A DNA stretch of 64,000 nt, taken from JAAYAO01 sp051133435 (lineage in GTDB: Bacteria; Actinomycetota; Actinomycetes; Propionibacteriales; Propionibacteriaceae). Position 1 is the first letter of the stretch, and every line of letters begins with the position of its first letter. Shown here in pieces: positions 42,759 through 51,516 of the stretch. The position numbers and the translations under genes are program-made. The notes beneath the pieces are model-generated. The model had not been told where the DNA came from and made no database searches. It saw only the letters and a program-made list of their open reading frames with translations. The stretch is from NCBI RefSeq assembly GCF_051133435.1, contig NZ_JBPGNY010000005.1, positions 124,001 to 188,000 on the forward strand, written 5' to 3'.

Positions 42759-43909
42759 CGGTGCACCTCGATCGCTCGGTCGACGAAGGCCCGCAAGGTG
42801 GTGTGGTACTCGGGCAGGTCCAGCAAAAAGGAGTCGTGGCCCCACGGGGACCGGATCTCGCGGAAGGTGACCGGCACCCGGGCGTGTTCCAGTTCGCGCA
42901 CGATCCGGCGCGAATGTGAGGTGTCGAAACGCCAGTCGGTGTCGAACGACAACACCAGTACCGGCATCCCCGATTCGGCCAGGGCGCTCACCCGGGCGGG
43001 GTCGGCGAAGGCGTCGAAGTAGTCCATCACCCGGGTCAGGTAGAGGTAGCTCAGGGCGTCGAAGCGGCTGAGGAAGGCCTTGCCCTGGTAGTTCAGGTAG
43101 GACTCGACGGCGAAGTCGACCCCGAAACCGAGTTTGGGGGTTTCGGCGTCCTGGAAGCGGCGACCGAACTTGGTGTCCATCGCCTCTTCGGACAGGTAGG
43201 TGATGTGGGCCATCATCCGGGCGATGGACAGGCCGACATCGGGGGCGGTGCCGTCGGTCAGGTAGTCGCCACCGGAGAAGCCGGGGTCGCGCATGATCGA
43301 TTCGCGGGCCACGGCCGAGAAGGCGATGTTCTGCGCGGTCAGTCTGCTGGACGCGGCGATGACCACCGCATTGGCCATCTGGTCGGGGTGGCTGAGCGCC
43401 CACTCCAGCACCTGCATGCCGCCCAGGGAACCACCGATACCGGCCAGCAACCGGTCGATGCCCAGATGGTCGAGCAAGGCCCGGTGCACGGTGATGAAAT
43501 CGGCCATCTGCAGCAGCGGGAACCGCAGCCCGTAGGCCTGCCCGGTGGCCGGGTTGGTCGAGGCCGGCCCGGTGGTGCCCTGACAGCCGCCCAACAGGTT
43601 CGGGCAGATCACGAACAGTTTGTCGGTGTCGACCGGTTTGCCCGGCCCGATCAGGGTGTCCCACCAACCGGGGTGTTTGTCGCCCTCGTACTGCCCCGCG
43701 GCATGGGCGTCCCCGCTGAGCGCGTGACAGATGAACACCGCATTGTCGCGTTCGGGCGACAGGGTGCCGTAGGTCTCATAGGCGACGTGCACCTCGTCCA
43801 ACTGCGCGCCGCTGGCCAGGGTGAGCGGATGCTGCGCATCGAACAGCTGAACCCGGTGGGCCTGAAGGTTCAGGTCCACCGGGTCGAACCTGCGCAGCTG
43901 TTCGGTCAC
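42755..43909 (-). CDS. metX: Homoserine O-acetyltransferase
   Basis: Alpha/beta hydrolase of 384 residues that acylates homoserine, the committed step of methionine synthesis. The nucleophile Ser is in GIGGSLGGMQVLEW. NAVFICHALSGDAH and CPNLLGGCQGTTGP form the oxyanion and pantetheine side. The acid and His are in SFDTDWRFDTSH and WGHDSFLLD. It lies between metY and metW, overlapping each by four bases. Confidence 0.96.
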   Translation of the reverse strand: MTEQLRRFDPVDLNLQAHRVQLFDAQHPLTLASGAQLDEVHVAYETYGTLSPERDNAVFICHALSGDAHAAGQYEGDKHPGWWDTLIGPGKPVDTDKLFVICPNLLGGCQGTTGPASTNPATGQAYGLRFPLLQMADFITVHRALLDHLGIDRLLAGIGGSLGGMQVLEWALSHPDQMANAVVIAASSRLTAQNIAFSAVARESIMRDPGFSGGDYLTDGTAPDVGLSIARMMAHITYLSEEAMDTKFGRRFQDAETPKLGFGVDFAVESYLNYQGKAFLSRFDALSYLYLTRVMDYFDAFADPARVSALAESGMPVLVLSFDTDWRFDTSHSRRIVRELEHARVPVTFREIRSPWGHDSFLLDLPEYHTTLRAFVDRAIEVHR

Positions 43910-45192
43910 GCCGTTACCGTGGCCAGGGCTTGATCGAGGTCGGCGATGATGTCGTCGACGTGCTCGATGCCGATCGACAGCCGGATCATCTCGGCCGGCA
44001 CGCCGGCCTGCTCCAGCTCGTCCTCGGTCAGCTGGGAGTGCGTGGTCGAGGCGTTGTGGATCGCCAAGGACTTGACGTCGCCGATATTGGCCAGATGTGA
44101 GAACAACTTCAGGTTCTCCACCACCTGACGTCCGGCGTCACGGCCGGCCTTCAATCCGAATGCCACCAGGCCACCGTATCCACCCCGCAGTACCCGGTCG
44201 GCCACCGGCTTGTAGGGCGAGTCGGCCAGACCCGGGTAGTTGACCCAGGCGACGGCCGGATGCTGCTGCAGGTGCTCGGCCACGGTCAGGGCATTGCTGG
44301 AGTGCCGCTCCATGCGCAGGTGGAGGGTCTCCAGGCCCTGCAGGAACAGGAACGAGTTCAACGGCGCGATCGCAGCACCGGTATTGCGCAGCAGCACGGT
44401 GCGGGCGCGCATGATGTAGGCGGCCGGGCCGGCGGCGTCGGTCCACACCACGCCGTGGTAGGCACCGTCGGGCTTGGTCAGTCCCGGGAACCGGTCACTG
44501 TGCGCGGCCCAGTCGAAGTTGCCCGAGTCGACGATCAGGCCACCCATCGAGGTGCCGTGCCCGCCGATGTACTTGGTGGCGGAATGGATCGCCACGTCCA
44601 CGCCGTGCTCGAACACCCGCGACAGGATCGGGGTCGGGACGGTGTTGTCGACCAGGAAGGGCAGGCCCTCGGCGTGAGCGGCATCGGCCCAGGCGCGCAG
44701 GTCGATCACGTTCAGCTTGGGGTTGCCGATCGTCTCGCCGAACACCAGCCGGGTCTTGTCGTCGACGTGGCGGGCCAGGTCTTCGGGCTTCTCGGGGTCG
44801 ACGAAGCGGGTTTCGATACCGAACTGCGGCAGGGTGTGGGCAAACAGGGCGTAGGTGCCGCCGTAGAGGGTCGACAGCGCCACGATGTTGTCCCCGGCGT
44901 TGACCAGGTTCAGCACCGCGTAGGTGATCGCCGATGCCCCGCTCGCGGTCGCCAACGCCCCGACCCCGCCCTCGAGCGCGTTGATCCGGGTTTCGACCAC
45001 CGACTGGGTCGGATTCATGATCCGGGTGTAGATGTTGCCCGGCTCGCGCAACGCGAACAGATCGGCGGCATGATCGGCCGAGTCGAAGACGTAGGACGTG
45101 GTCTGGTAGATCGGGACGGCGCGCGCGTTGGTCGCCGGATCGGCCTCTTCCTGGCCGGCGTGGACGGCCAGGGTTTCGGGGCGGTAGTTCAT
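43906..45192 (-). CDS. metY: O-acetylhomoserine sulfhydrylase
   Basis: Cys/Met-metabolism PLP enzyme of 428 residues that forms homocysteine directly from O-acetylhomoserine and sulfide. N-terminal ETLAVHAGQEEADPATNARAVPIYQT, PLP-site Lys in IHSATKYIGGHGTSMGG, and the C-terminal SVGIEHVDDIIADL-like end are typical. It leads the metY-metX-metW operon; GAAAGGGCC is upstream of the ATG. The 100-base leader holds a palindrome but no SAM riboswitch that I can recognise. Confidence 0.96.
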   Translation of the reverse strand: MNYRPETLAVHAGQEEADPATNARAVPIYQTTSYVFDSADHAADLFALREPGNIYTRIMNPTQSVVETRINALEGGVGALATASGASAITYAVLNLVNAGDNIVALSTLYGGTYALFAHTLPQFGIETRFVDPEKPEDLARHVDDKTRLVFGETIGNPKLNVIDLRAWADAAHAEGLPFLVDNTVPTPILSRVFEHGVDVAIHSATKYIGGHGTSMGGLIVDSGNFDWAAHSDRFPGLTKPDGAYHGVVWTDAAGPAAYIMRARTVLLRNTGAAIAPLNSFLFLQGLETLHLRMERHSSNALTVAEHLQQHPAVAWVNYPGLADSPYKPVADRVLRGGYGGLVAFGLKAGRDAGRQVVENLKLFSHLANIGDVKSLAIHNASTTHSQLTEDELEQAGVPAEMIRLSIGIEHVDDIIADLDQALATVTA

Positions 45193-45272
45193 CGGTGGTG
45201 GCCCTTTCGTGACAGGTAGGCATCACGGTAGGGGCAGGCACCAACCCGGGCCACAGGTCTCACCATCTGAGG

Positions 45273-45286
45273 GGATTTATCCCCGG
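45273..45286. promoter_or_regulatory. Palindrome upstream of metY
   Basis: GGGGATTTATCCCC is a perfect palindrome except for its two central bases (which are TT). It lies 81 bases before the metY ATG and 9 bases from the end of the preceding gene. It may be an operator overlapping the metY promoter. It does not match the McbR box of corynebacteria as I know it. Confidence 0.3.
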
Positions 45287-45294
45287 TTCGGCGA

Positions 45295-46416
45295 TCAGCC
45301 GCAGGTCGGGCTTTGCCCCGAGGTCGGCCCGAACTCGCGTCCGTTGAAGAGATTCTTCCGGACGAAGTCGTAGTACTTCGCATTGCCGGGCGTGCTGTAG
45401 GGGTTGTCGGTCGAACACCGCACCACGTAATGCGCCACCGACTCGGCGTAGGTCTCGGTGATGTCCTTGCCCTTGTCGTACTCGGCGACACTGCCCTCGG
45501 TGTTGTAGAGCTGGTTGAACTCCCGCCAGTACTTCGGGGAGCCGCCGCGATCGACGTTGTGCACATGGGCCAGTTCGTGGATGAACACCCGGGAGATCCG
45601 GGAGACGTCACCGTTCTGGTAGCCGCCGTACATCTTGGCGAAGTCCACCGACATCACACTGGGCTTGGACAGGCCCCAGTCGCCCCAGGCGTAACCGCGC
45701 AGGTTGTCGGCGTTGATCCGGATCGGCCCGCCCACCTTCTCGCGGATGTTGTCCAGATAGGGGGTGCAGTCAACGGCGTCCAGGGTCTGCCAGATCACCT
45801 TGACCACCGGCAGGTACTGCGGATCCTCCCAGCCGGGGCCGATCAGCTTCAGGCCCCAACGCTTCTCCATCGCCGCCTTGATCTGCGACATCGAGGAGCC
45901 CTCGGGGAACTGTTGGTCGACAGTGCAAGGGCTGACGATCCCCGCCACCGGCGCGGCCGGGCGAGCGCCCTGGCGCGAGGCGCGCTCGCGGGCCTGCTGT
46001 GCCGCCTGGGAAGGCTTCGCGGCGGGCTTGGGTGCCGACGATGCCGGTGCCGTGGGTTTGCCGGCCGGGGCCGCTTTCGCCGGAGTGGACGGCTTGGTGG
46101 CCGGGGTGCTGATCGGAGGCTCCGGATGTGGCGAAGGTGCTGCATCGGGAGGGGTATCGGGTAGGCCGCCCTTGGGGTGCGGAGCCGCGACGGTCTCGAC
46201 GTGTTCGGTCTTCAGGCCGGGGGCGTCCACATACGGGATGGCGATCCCACCACCGACCATGCCCAGTGCCACTGCTGAGCCAACCAGCATGCGGCGCAGC
46301 GGGAACGCACGGCTGGACTCGGCGCCCATCGCGCGGCGCGGGAGCGCGCTGCGCGGCACGTCGATCGCGCGTCGAGGTGCGGGTGCATCCACTAGGTCGT
46401 CCCCCAAAGGTCTCAT
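45295..46416 (-). CDS. Secreted or membrane-anchored HExxH metalloprotease-like protein
   Basis: A 373-residue protein not assigned to a named family. After a basic N terminus there is one hydrophobic segment (MLVGSAVALGMVGGGIAIPY, about 43-62), then an extracellular Pro/Ala/Lys-rich linker of about 100 residues. The catalytic domain has HELAHVHN (zinc ligands) and a downstream ETYAESVAHYV that could give the third ligand. The domain also has two probable disulfides. ATG 46416 is taken as start; GTG 46392 with GGGGGACG upstream is an alternative. Secreted zincin is inferred; substrate unknown. Confidence 0.75.
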   Translation of the reverse strand: MRPLGDDLVDAPAPRRAIDVPRSALPRRAMGAESSRAFPLRRMLVGSAVALGMVGGGIAIPYVDAPGLKTEHVETVAAPHPKGGLPDTPPDAAPSPHPEPPISTPATKPSTPAKAAPAGKPTAPASSAPKPAAKPSQAAQQARERASRQGARPAAPVAGIVSPCTVDQQFPEGSSMSQIKAAMEKRWGLKLIGPGWEDPQYLPVVKVIWQTLDAVDCTPYLDNIREKVGGPIRINADNLRGYAWGDWGLSKPSVMSVDFAKMYGGYQNGDVSRISRVFIHELAHVHNVDRGGSPKYWREFNQLYNTEGSVAEYDKGKDITETYAESVAHYVVRCSTDNPYSTPGNAKYYDFVRKNLFNGREFGPTSGQSPTCG

Positions 46417-46505
46417 TTTGGTCACAGCAGCCTGAGATATCTTCACAGATCGATCACCGAACTTCCAATCCGGTGACCACGTGAGTCTCGTCACGCACCG
46501 ACCGA

Positions 46506-46511
46506 TAGGCT
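46506..46511 (+). promoter_or_regulatory. -10 element placing the PPK2 start codon at +1
   Basis: TAGGCT is followed by exactly six bases and GTG 46518. No Shine-Dalgarno sequence is present, suggesting a leaderless mRNA. Confidence 0.45.
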
Positions 46512-46517
46512 TTTTCC

Positions 46518-47447
46518 GTGGAGAACAACTTGGGCTGGTGGCCGGAAATCGACGATCCGCACCAGGACCTGCGGGCCTACATCGACAGGATTCGCAGCAG
46601 CGGTTACAGCGTGCGTCACGACCAGGGTTCGGACCCCGACCTGATCGATCCGGGCGGCAACGCGGTCGAAACCTGGCGCCAGGATTACCCCTACGACGAG
46701 CGGATGACCCGCGCCCAGTACGACGTCGAGAAGTACCAACTGCAGATCGAGTTGCTCAAGTTCCAGTACTGGACCCAGGACAACGACCTCAAACACGTGA
46801 TCGTCTTCGAGGGACGCGACGCCGCCGGCAAGGGGGGCACGATCAAGCGCTTCACCCAGCACCTCAACCCCCGCTACGCCCGCGTCGTGGCGCTGGCCAA
46901 GCCGACCCGCACCGAGTTGGGTCAGTGGTACTTCCAGCGCTACATCCAGCACCTGCCCACCAGCGGCGAGATCGTGATGTTCGACCGATCCTGGTACAAC
47001 CGGGCCGGCGTGGAGCGGGTGATGGGCTTCTCCACCGATGAGCAGTACGAGGTCTTCATGCAGCAGGCACCGCTGTTCGAGAAGATGCTGGTCGACTCGG
47101 GTATCTCGGTGACCAAACTCTGGTTCTCGGTCAGCCAGCGCGAACAGCGCACCCGGTTCGCCATCCGTCAGATCGACCCGGTGCGGCAGTGGAAGCTCTC
47201 CCCCATGGACCTGCAGTCGCTCGACAAGTGGGGCGCCTACACCGACGCCAAGGAGCAGATGTTCCTGCGCACCGACACCGACTTCGCGCCCTGGTGGACG
47301 GTGAAGTCGAACGACAAGAAGCGGGCCCGGATCAACGCGATGCGGTTCTTCCTCAACCAGTTCGATTACGACGACAAGGACCCCGAGGTGGTCTTCCCGG
47401 CCGATCCGTTGATCATCAGGCGGGGCCGCGACGCCGTCGACGACTGA
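46518..47447 (+). CDS. ppk2: Polyphosphate kinase 2
   Basis: PPK2-family kinase of 309 residues that phosphorylates nucleotides from polyphosphate. Walker A is EGRDAAGKGGTIKRF (about 98-112); Walker B and lid are VMFDRSWYNRAGVERVMGF. The class-I single-domain length fits. The GTG start has TAGGCT six bases upstream. Propionibacteria are known to store polyphosphate, and a PPi-PFK is also in the window, consistent with phosphoanhydride-based energy metabolism. Confidence 0.95.
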   Translation: MENNLGWWPEIDDPHQDLRAYIDRIRSSGYSVRHDQGSDPDLIDPGGNAVETWRQDYPYDERMTRAQYDVEKYQLQIELLKFQYWTQDNDLKHVIVFEGRDAAGKGGTIKRFTQHLNPRYARVVALAKPTRTELGQWYFQRYIQHLPTSGEIVMFDRSWYNRAGVERVMGFSTDEQYEVFMQQAPLFEKMLVDSGISVTKLWFSVSQREQRTRFAIRQIDPVRQWKLSPMDLQSLDKWGAYTDAKEQMFLRTDTDFAPWWTVKSNDKKRARINAMRFFLNQFDYDDKDPEVVFPADPLIIRRGRDAVDD

Positions 47448-47512
47448 GCTTCGATCCCGTTGACCAGGAACACCGCGACCGGGTTGGCTATTGTGCTGCC
47501 CACACTGAAGCT

Positions 47513-47528
47513 TGTGACATAAGTCACA
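47513..47528. promoter_or_regulatory. CRP/GlxR-type operator
   Basis: TGTGAC-ATAA-GTCACA is a perfect match to the TGTGA-N6-TCACA consensus of cAMP-receptor proteins, including actinobacterial GlxR and Rv3676. It lies 17 bases before the ATG of the phosphotransferase gene and downstream of a possible -10 (TATTGT, 47489-47494). That position favours repression. The regulator is not in the window. Confidence 0.6.
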
Positions 47529-47544
47529 GTCCGCGGAGGCCTCG

Positions 47545-48678
47545 ATGAGTGAACAGGATGCCGGTGACCGCTCGGCAATGAGCATTCAGCGCACTGCTCG
47601 CGACCCCCATGCTTTCGTCGGGACCCTGCGCGACTGGTTGCGCACCCAGTTGCCCGATGGTGCCGACCCGGAACTGACCATCGACGAGGTGCTGACCAGC
47701 AACGGGCTGTCCAGTGTCACGGTGCTGTGCACGCTGGTGTGGCGCAATGGCATCAACGAGGTGGTCGAACCGCTCGCGGTGCGGCTGTGTCCCGCCGCGG
47801 ATGAGGCTCCCCTGCACGGCTGTGACGAACTGCGGCGCCATTACGAGGTGATGCGCGTGGTCGGCGAACTCAGCGACCTGCCGATCCCCCAGGTGCACTG
47901 GGTGGAGCATTCCGGGAACGTGGTGGGCAGTCCTTTCTTCTGTATGCGCCGGGTCGAGGGGGAAGCCCCCGCCGACGTGCGGCCCTACACCCTGGGCGAC
48001 AACTGGTTGTTCGACGGCACCCAGGAGCAGCGCGCCGCTCTGCAGGAAGCCTCGGTGGAGGTATTGGCCAAACTGCACGAATTGCCCGACCCAACCGAGC
48101 ACTTCAGTTTCTTGGAGTACGACACCCTCGGTGAGACACACCTGGCCAGGCATCTTGCCCACACCAAGCGCTGGTACCGGTTCGCCGCCGGCGACTTCGG
48201 CCCCGTCCCGGTGGTCGAGGAGGCCCTGGCCTGGCTCGGTGAGCACCTGCCGTCCGATGACTCGGCGGTGGTCAGTTGGGGTGACGCCCGGATCGGCAAC
48301 ATCCTGTACCACGACTTCACCCCCGAGGCGGTGATCGATTGGGAGATGGCCGCCCTGGGGCCGCGTGAGATCGACCTGCTGTGGATGGTGACGTCGCACC
48401 AGATCTGTCAGGAAGTCGCGCAGGCGAAGGGCCTGCCCGGGCTGCCGGACTTCATGGCGGCCGAGGACGTGCTGGAGCAGTATTACCGTTTCACCGGGTA
48501 CCGGGCCCGACACGTCGATTGGTACCGGGTCTACGTCAGCACCATCTGGACCATCGTGTTCATGCGCACCGGCTGGCGACAGGTGCAGTTCGGAAACGTC
48601 CCACGCCCCGACGACCGCCGGGAGTTGTTGTACTCCCTGCCCCTGTTGACCCGCGAACTCGCCCGACAGCGCCGGTGA
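47545..48678 (+). CDS. Phosphotransferase family protein (APH/ACAD10-like kinase)
   Basis: Aminoglycoside-phosphotransferase-fold protein of 377 residues. The catalytic loop reads SWGDARIGNILYHD, with Asp and Asn, and the metal Asp is in VIDWEMAALGPREIDLLWM. The VEGEAPADVRPY and LHELPDPTEH segments are typical of the group linked to acyl-CoA dehydrogenases. Substrate unknown. GGAGG precedes the ATG. A perfect CRP-type site sits just upstream, which suggests catabolite control. Confidence 0.87.
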   Translation: MSEQDAGDRSAMSIQRTARDPHAFVGTLRDWLRTQLPDGADPELTIDEVLTSNGLSSVTVLCTLVWRNGINEVVEPLAVRLCPAADEAPLHGCDELRRHYEVMRVVGELSDLPIPQVHWVEHSGNVVGSPFFCMRRVEGEAPADVRPYTLGDNWLFDGTQEQRAALQEASVEVLAKLHELPDPTEHFSFLEYDTLGETHLARHLAHTKRWYRFAAGDFGPVPVVEEALAWLGEHLPSDDSAVVSWGDARIGNILYHDFTPEAVIDWEMAALGPREIDLLWMVTSHQICQEVAQAKGLPGLPDFMAAEDVLEQYYRFTGYRARHVDWYRVYVSTIWTIVFMRTGWRQVQFGNVPRPDDRRELLYSLPLLTRELARQRR

Positions 48679-48700
48679 GTCGCCGGGGGTACGTGATGGA

Positions 48701-49237
48701 ATGGGCCCCATGCACGCCGACGAACCCCACGACCAGCAGGCCGAGATCGACACCTTCTGGGACGAGGCCCGTCGCCGGGCGCGCCTGGACTGGCTGCCCG
48801 GTTTCGGTGCTGTCACCCCGGTGGCGGCACTGCAACCCCCGGCGTGGAGCTTCGGGGCCACCCTCGAGCAGGCCGACGCGCTGCTGGAACTGGTGCTGAA
48901 CGGCACGAAAACCGCCACCGCCTCACTGCTGTCCGATTACGACGCCGAAGAGGACCCAGTGCCCGAGGTGGGCACGATGGGGATCGTCCTGGACGGGGCC
49001 GGGCACCCCCGTGCGCTGGTGGCCACGACCGCGGTGCGGATCGTCGAGTTCGACCGGGTGCCGGCCGAACATGCCCACGCCGAGGGCGAGGGTGACCGCT
49101 CACTCGATTACTGGCGCCGGGTACACCGGGAGTTCTTCAGCACCCACAGCCTGGGTGGTGCGGAGTTGCCCGGGGACGCCCCGGTGGTGTTGGAGGAGTT
49201 CCGGCTGCTGTACCCCGAGCCGCCTCGTCAGGACTGA
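48701..49237 (+). CDS. ASCH domain protein
   Basis: A 178-residue ASCH/PUA-like protein, probably RNA or nucleotide binding. The core ALLELVLNGTKTATASLLSDYDAEEDPVPEVGTMGIVLD and the ending EFFSTHSLGGAELPGDAPVVLEEFRLLY match the family. ATG 48701 or ATG 48710 may be the start. It ends ten bases inside the tail of the convergent LLM gene. Confidence 0.85.
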   Translation: MGPMHADEPHDQQAEIDTFWDEARRRARLDWLPGFGAVTPVAALQPPAWSFGATLEQADALLELVLNGTKTATASLLSDYDAEEDPVPEVGTMGIVLDGAGHPRALVATTAVRIVEFDRVPAEHAHAEGEGDRSLDYWRRVHREFFSTHSLGGAELPGDAPVVLEEFRLLYPEPPRQD

Positions 49238-50097
49238 ATGTCGAGGCCCACCAACTCGGCGTAGGCGGTGATCTGGTCGAGGTATTCGGCCATCGAGTTG
49301 TGCCGCACGTTCAACCGGAACACCGTGCCACCGTGCTCGGCGGCAGTGCCGAGTACCTCATGGACTTCTTCGGGATTGCCGATCGGGTCGAGCGAGCCTT
49401 TCGGCCCGACCACCACATCGAAGCCCTCGGGAATCTCGACCTGATCCAGCATGGATTTGAGCTCGGTGAACTCGGGCCCGCGGAAGGCGACCGGTGCGGG
49501 GCACCAACCGTCGGCCAGAGTCACTGCTCGTTTCAGGGCGCGTTTGCTGTGACCTCCGATCCAGATCGGCAGGTGCTCCTGGGCGGCGTGTGGGTCGATC
49601 ACCATCTCGTCGAAGCTGAAGTACTCACCGTGGTAGCTCACCTGTCGCTTGCCCAGGCAGGCGCGCAGGGCTTTCAGGGCATCGTCGGCCCGTGCGCCGC
49701 GGTCGTCGAAGGGCACGCCGAGCATGTCGAACTCCTCGCGGAGGTTGCCGACCCCGAATCCCAGGGTGACCCGGCCCCCGCTCAGGTGGTCGAGGGTGCC
49801 CCAGCGCTTGGCGTACTCGAGCGGATGGCTGAAGCCGATCACCAGCACATAGGGCAGGAAGCGGATTCGTTCGGTGACCGAGGCCAGGAAGGAGAACGTC
49901 GCCAAGGCGTCGTAGAACCGTTCACCACGTTCGACTCCCGGCGGCACCGCGATGTGATCCGGCGCGGTCATGAACTCGTAGCCGAGCCGGTCGGCGGTAC
50001 CGAAAACCTTGACCAGTTCGGCCGGACCGGCATCGTGTTCCCACTGCGGCCGGCCACCCGACAGGGCCAGGATCGGGCTGCTGATTCCGGTGCGCAT
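49228..50097 (-). CDS. LLM-class F420-dependent oxidoreductase
   Basis: Luciferase-like oxidoreductase of 289 residues. Motifs: MTAPDHIAVPPGVERG, RIRFLPYVLVIGFSHPLEYAKRWGTLDHLSGGRVTLGFGVG and LPIWIGGHSKRALKRAV. This group uses F420 in actinobacteria; substrate unknown. GAGGAGGACT before ATG 50097 decides the start; the open frame extends further upstream without homology. Confidence 0.9.
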   Translation of the reverse strand: MRTGISSPILALSGGRPQWEHDAGPAELVKVFGTADRLGYEFMTAPDHIAVPPGVERGERFYDALATFSFLASVTERIRFLPYVLVIGFSHPLEYAKRWGTLDHLSGGRVTLGFGVGNLREEFDMLGVPFDDRGARADDALKALRACLGKRQVSYHGEYFSFDEMVIDPHAAQEHLPIWIGGHSKRALKRAVTLADGWCPAPVAFRGPEFTELKSMLDQVEIPEGFDVVVGPKGSLDPIGNPEEVHEVLGTAAEHGGTVFRLNVRHNSMAEYLDQITAYAELVGLDIQS

Positions 50098-50318
50098 AGT
50101 CCTCCTCGATGTCGAGGCCCACACATCGGCGCACGCCTGGTGCCGGCCCTGGACGACCGCCGCCGATGCGGAAGCGATCAGGAAATCAACGTAGAGGGAT
50201 CGCCCGCACGGATCGATGGTCAGTCCCGGGCGTGGTGTGGGACTTTCCGCAGAGCGTGCCGAGATGCGCCCCACCCCCGAAGACGTGTACATTGTCTCCT
50301 CGGTGTCAGCGACACCGG

Positions 50319-50392
<74 letters not shown>

Positions 50393-50420
50393 CCGAGCGA
50401 AATTTGCTCCGACAACGGCG

Positions 50421-50455
50421 AATGCCGATCTCTCCGATGGTGAGAGATCGGCATT
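50421..50455 (+). terminator. Terminator of tRNA-Pro
   Basis: Perfect 14-bp inverted repeat, AATGCCGATCTCTC (50421-50434) with GAGAGATCGGCATT (50442-50455), and a seven-base loop, 29 nt after the tRNA. A modest T-containing stretch follows. Confidence 0.75.
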
Positions 50456-50465
50456 TCCTGTCTTT

Positions 50466-50500
50466 GGTCACAAACACTGGTCACAAAAGTTGGTCACACA
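50466..50500. repeat. Three 13-bp-spaced direct repeats GGTCACAAA
   Basis: GGTCACAAA at 50466-50474 and 50479-50487, and GGTCACACA at 50492-50500, give a strict 13-base period just after the tRNA terminator. Short direct repeats next to a tRNA 3' end recall integrase arm-type sites or a scar of an integrated element, but no integrase gene is visible. The rest of the stretch to 50567 shows no gene. Confidence 0.6.
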
Positions 50501-50567
50501 TGGTTGGGACCCACACCGTGCAGAACCTCAAGATATTGCCGGTTGGCGTCGCAAGGTCCGATCCGTC

Positions 50568-50894
50568 CTAAGCACCCTCCCGACGACGCGTGCGGATTCG
50601 TCGGTCGATGAACAGGGCAACGATGACACCGGTCACCGCAATGATCGGCGTGAACGAACCGATCACCACGGCGGCACCCACCGGGGCAGAACCTCCGCTC
50701 AGCGCGAAGACCATGGCGATCAGGTCCTGAAGGAGCAGTGCCACCAACAACCCCGCGACCAAGCCGAGCGCACCGACACCGATGGACCGCCAGGTACTCG
50801 GGGGCTTGGTGGGGCGAGGCTGTGCCGGCTCCGGAGACTGTGCGGGTTGCGGGTACGCCTCGTCGGTGTGCGCGTCCTCGGGAGATTCACTCAT
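50568..50894 (-). CDS. Small membrane protein of unknown function
   Basis: A 108-residue protein with an acidic, Pro/Gln-rich N-terminal 40 residues, two hydrophobic helices (IGVGALGLVAGLLVALLLQ and IIAVTGVIVALFIDRR) and a basic tail (RTRRREG). AAGGA lies seven bases before ATG 50894. It is the last gene of a minus-strand run behind a two-component system, and no family is recognised. Confidence 0.65.
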   Translation of the reverse strand: MSESPEDAHTDEAYPQPAQSPEPAQPRPTKPPSTWRSIGVGALGLVAGLLVALLLQDLIAMVFALSGGSAPVGAAVVIGSFTPIIAVTGVIVALFIDRRIRTRRREGA

Positions 50895-50923
50895 CTGAGA
50901 TTCCTTGTTCGTCGAGGGACGCA

Positions 50924-51385
50924 TCAGCACGTTTTACGGCCGGAGATCGCCTGGATTCCCCAGGCGACCATGCCACCAATGGCGCCGATCAGAGCTCCGA
51001 CGAACAGGCCGCTCGGAATGGCGGCGATACGTGGAATCACCCGTGCACCCGGCCCATCGCCCAGGGACGGCGGATTGCCCCGGTATGCGAAGTCCCAGAG
51101 CACCTGATGGGTGGTGACGAGCATGACCCCGAAGATCACTCCGATCACCAACACCGTGAGAAATGGGCTGGGGACTTTCTTGATGACAGCGACGGCGACC
51201 CACAGCGCCACCGGACCGATCGCAAGAATCCAGGTGATCCCGCTGCCCTCTTCGATCACATGCAAGTCATGCAGGACGACCCTGATGACTCCGACGGCGG
51301 CCAGCCCGATCAGTGCCACGATCGGCAGACCGAGGCGGTTTCGTCGCGCGGACATGGTGTTTGGACGAGGTGTTTCATAGCTCAT
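50924..51385 (-). CDS. Membrane protein of unknown function
   Basis: A 153-residue protein with about four membrane helices: LGLPIVALIGLAAVGVIRVV, ITWILAIGPVALWVAVAVI, PFLTVLVIGVIFGVMLVTTH and IPSGLFVGALIGAIGGMVAW. ATG 51385 is used; ATG 51355 is possible. It lies downstream of the LuxR-type response regulator and 30 bases before the next small membrane gene, so it may be a target or partner of that system. Confidence 0.65.
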   Translation of the reverse strand: MSYETPRPNTMSARRNRLGLPIVALIGLAAVGVIRVVLHDLHVIEEGSGITWILAIGPVALWVAVAVIKKVPSPFLTVLVIGVIFGVMLVTTHQVLWDFAYRGNPPSLGDGPGARVIPRIAAIPSGLFVGALIGAIGGMVAWGIQAISGRKTC

Positions 51386-51516
51386 GGGCCACAAGGTAGG
51401 CAGCAGGGCCGGTGCCGATCGTCCGTGCTGGAACGACAATCCCGGTCGCATTCGGAAGACATCCCGATCAACATCCGAGCCCCTACGTCAGCGAGCAAGA
51501 GGCGATGCAGCGGCGT

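Noticed and set aside
42120..43667. A single 515-codon frame covering metW and part of metX
   Set aside because: Only the last 212 residues look like a protein (MetW). The upstream part is the metX region read in the wrong frame.
45193..45294. SAM riboswitch before metY
   Set aside because: I looked for the conserved cores of SAM-I, SAM-II and SAM-IV in the minus-strand leader and could not match any; only a short palindrome stands out.
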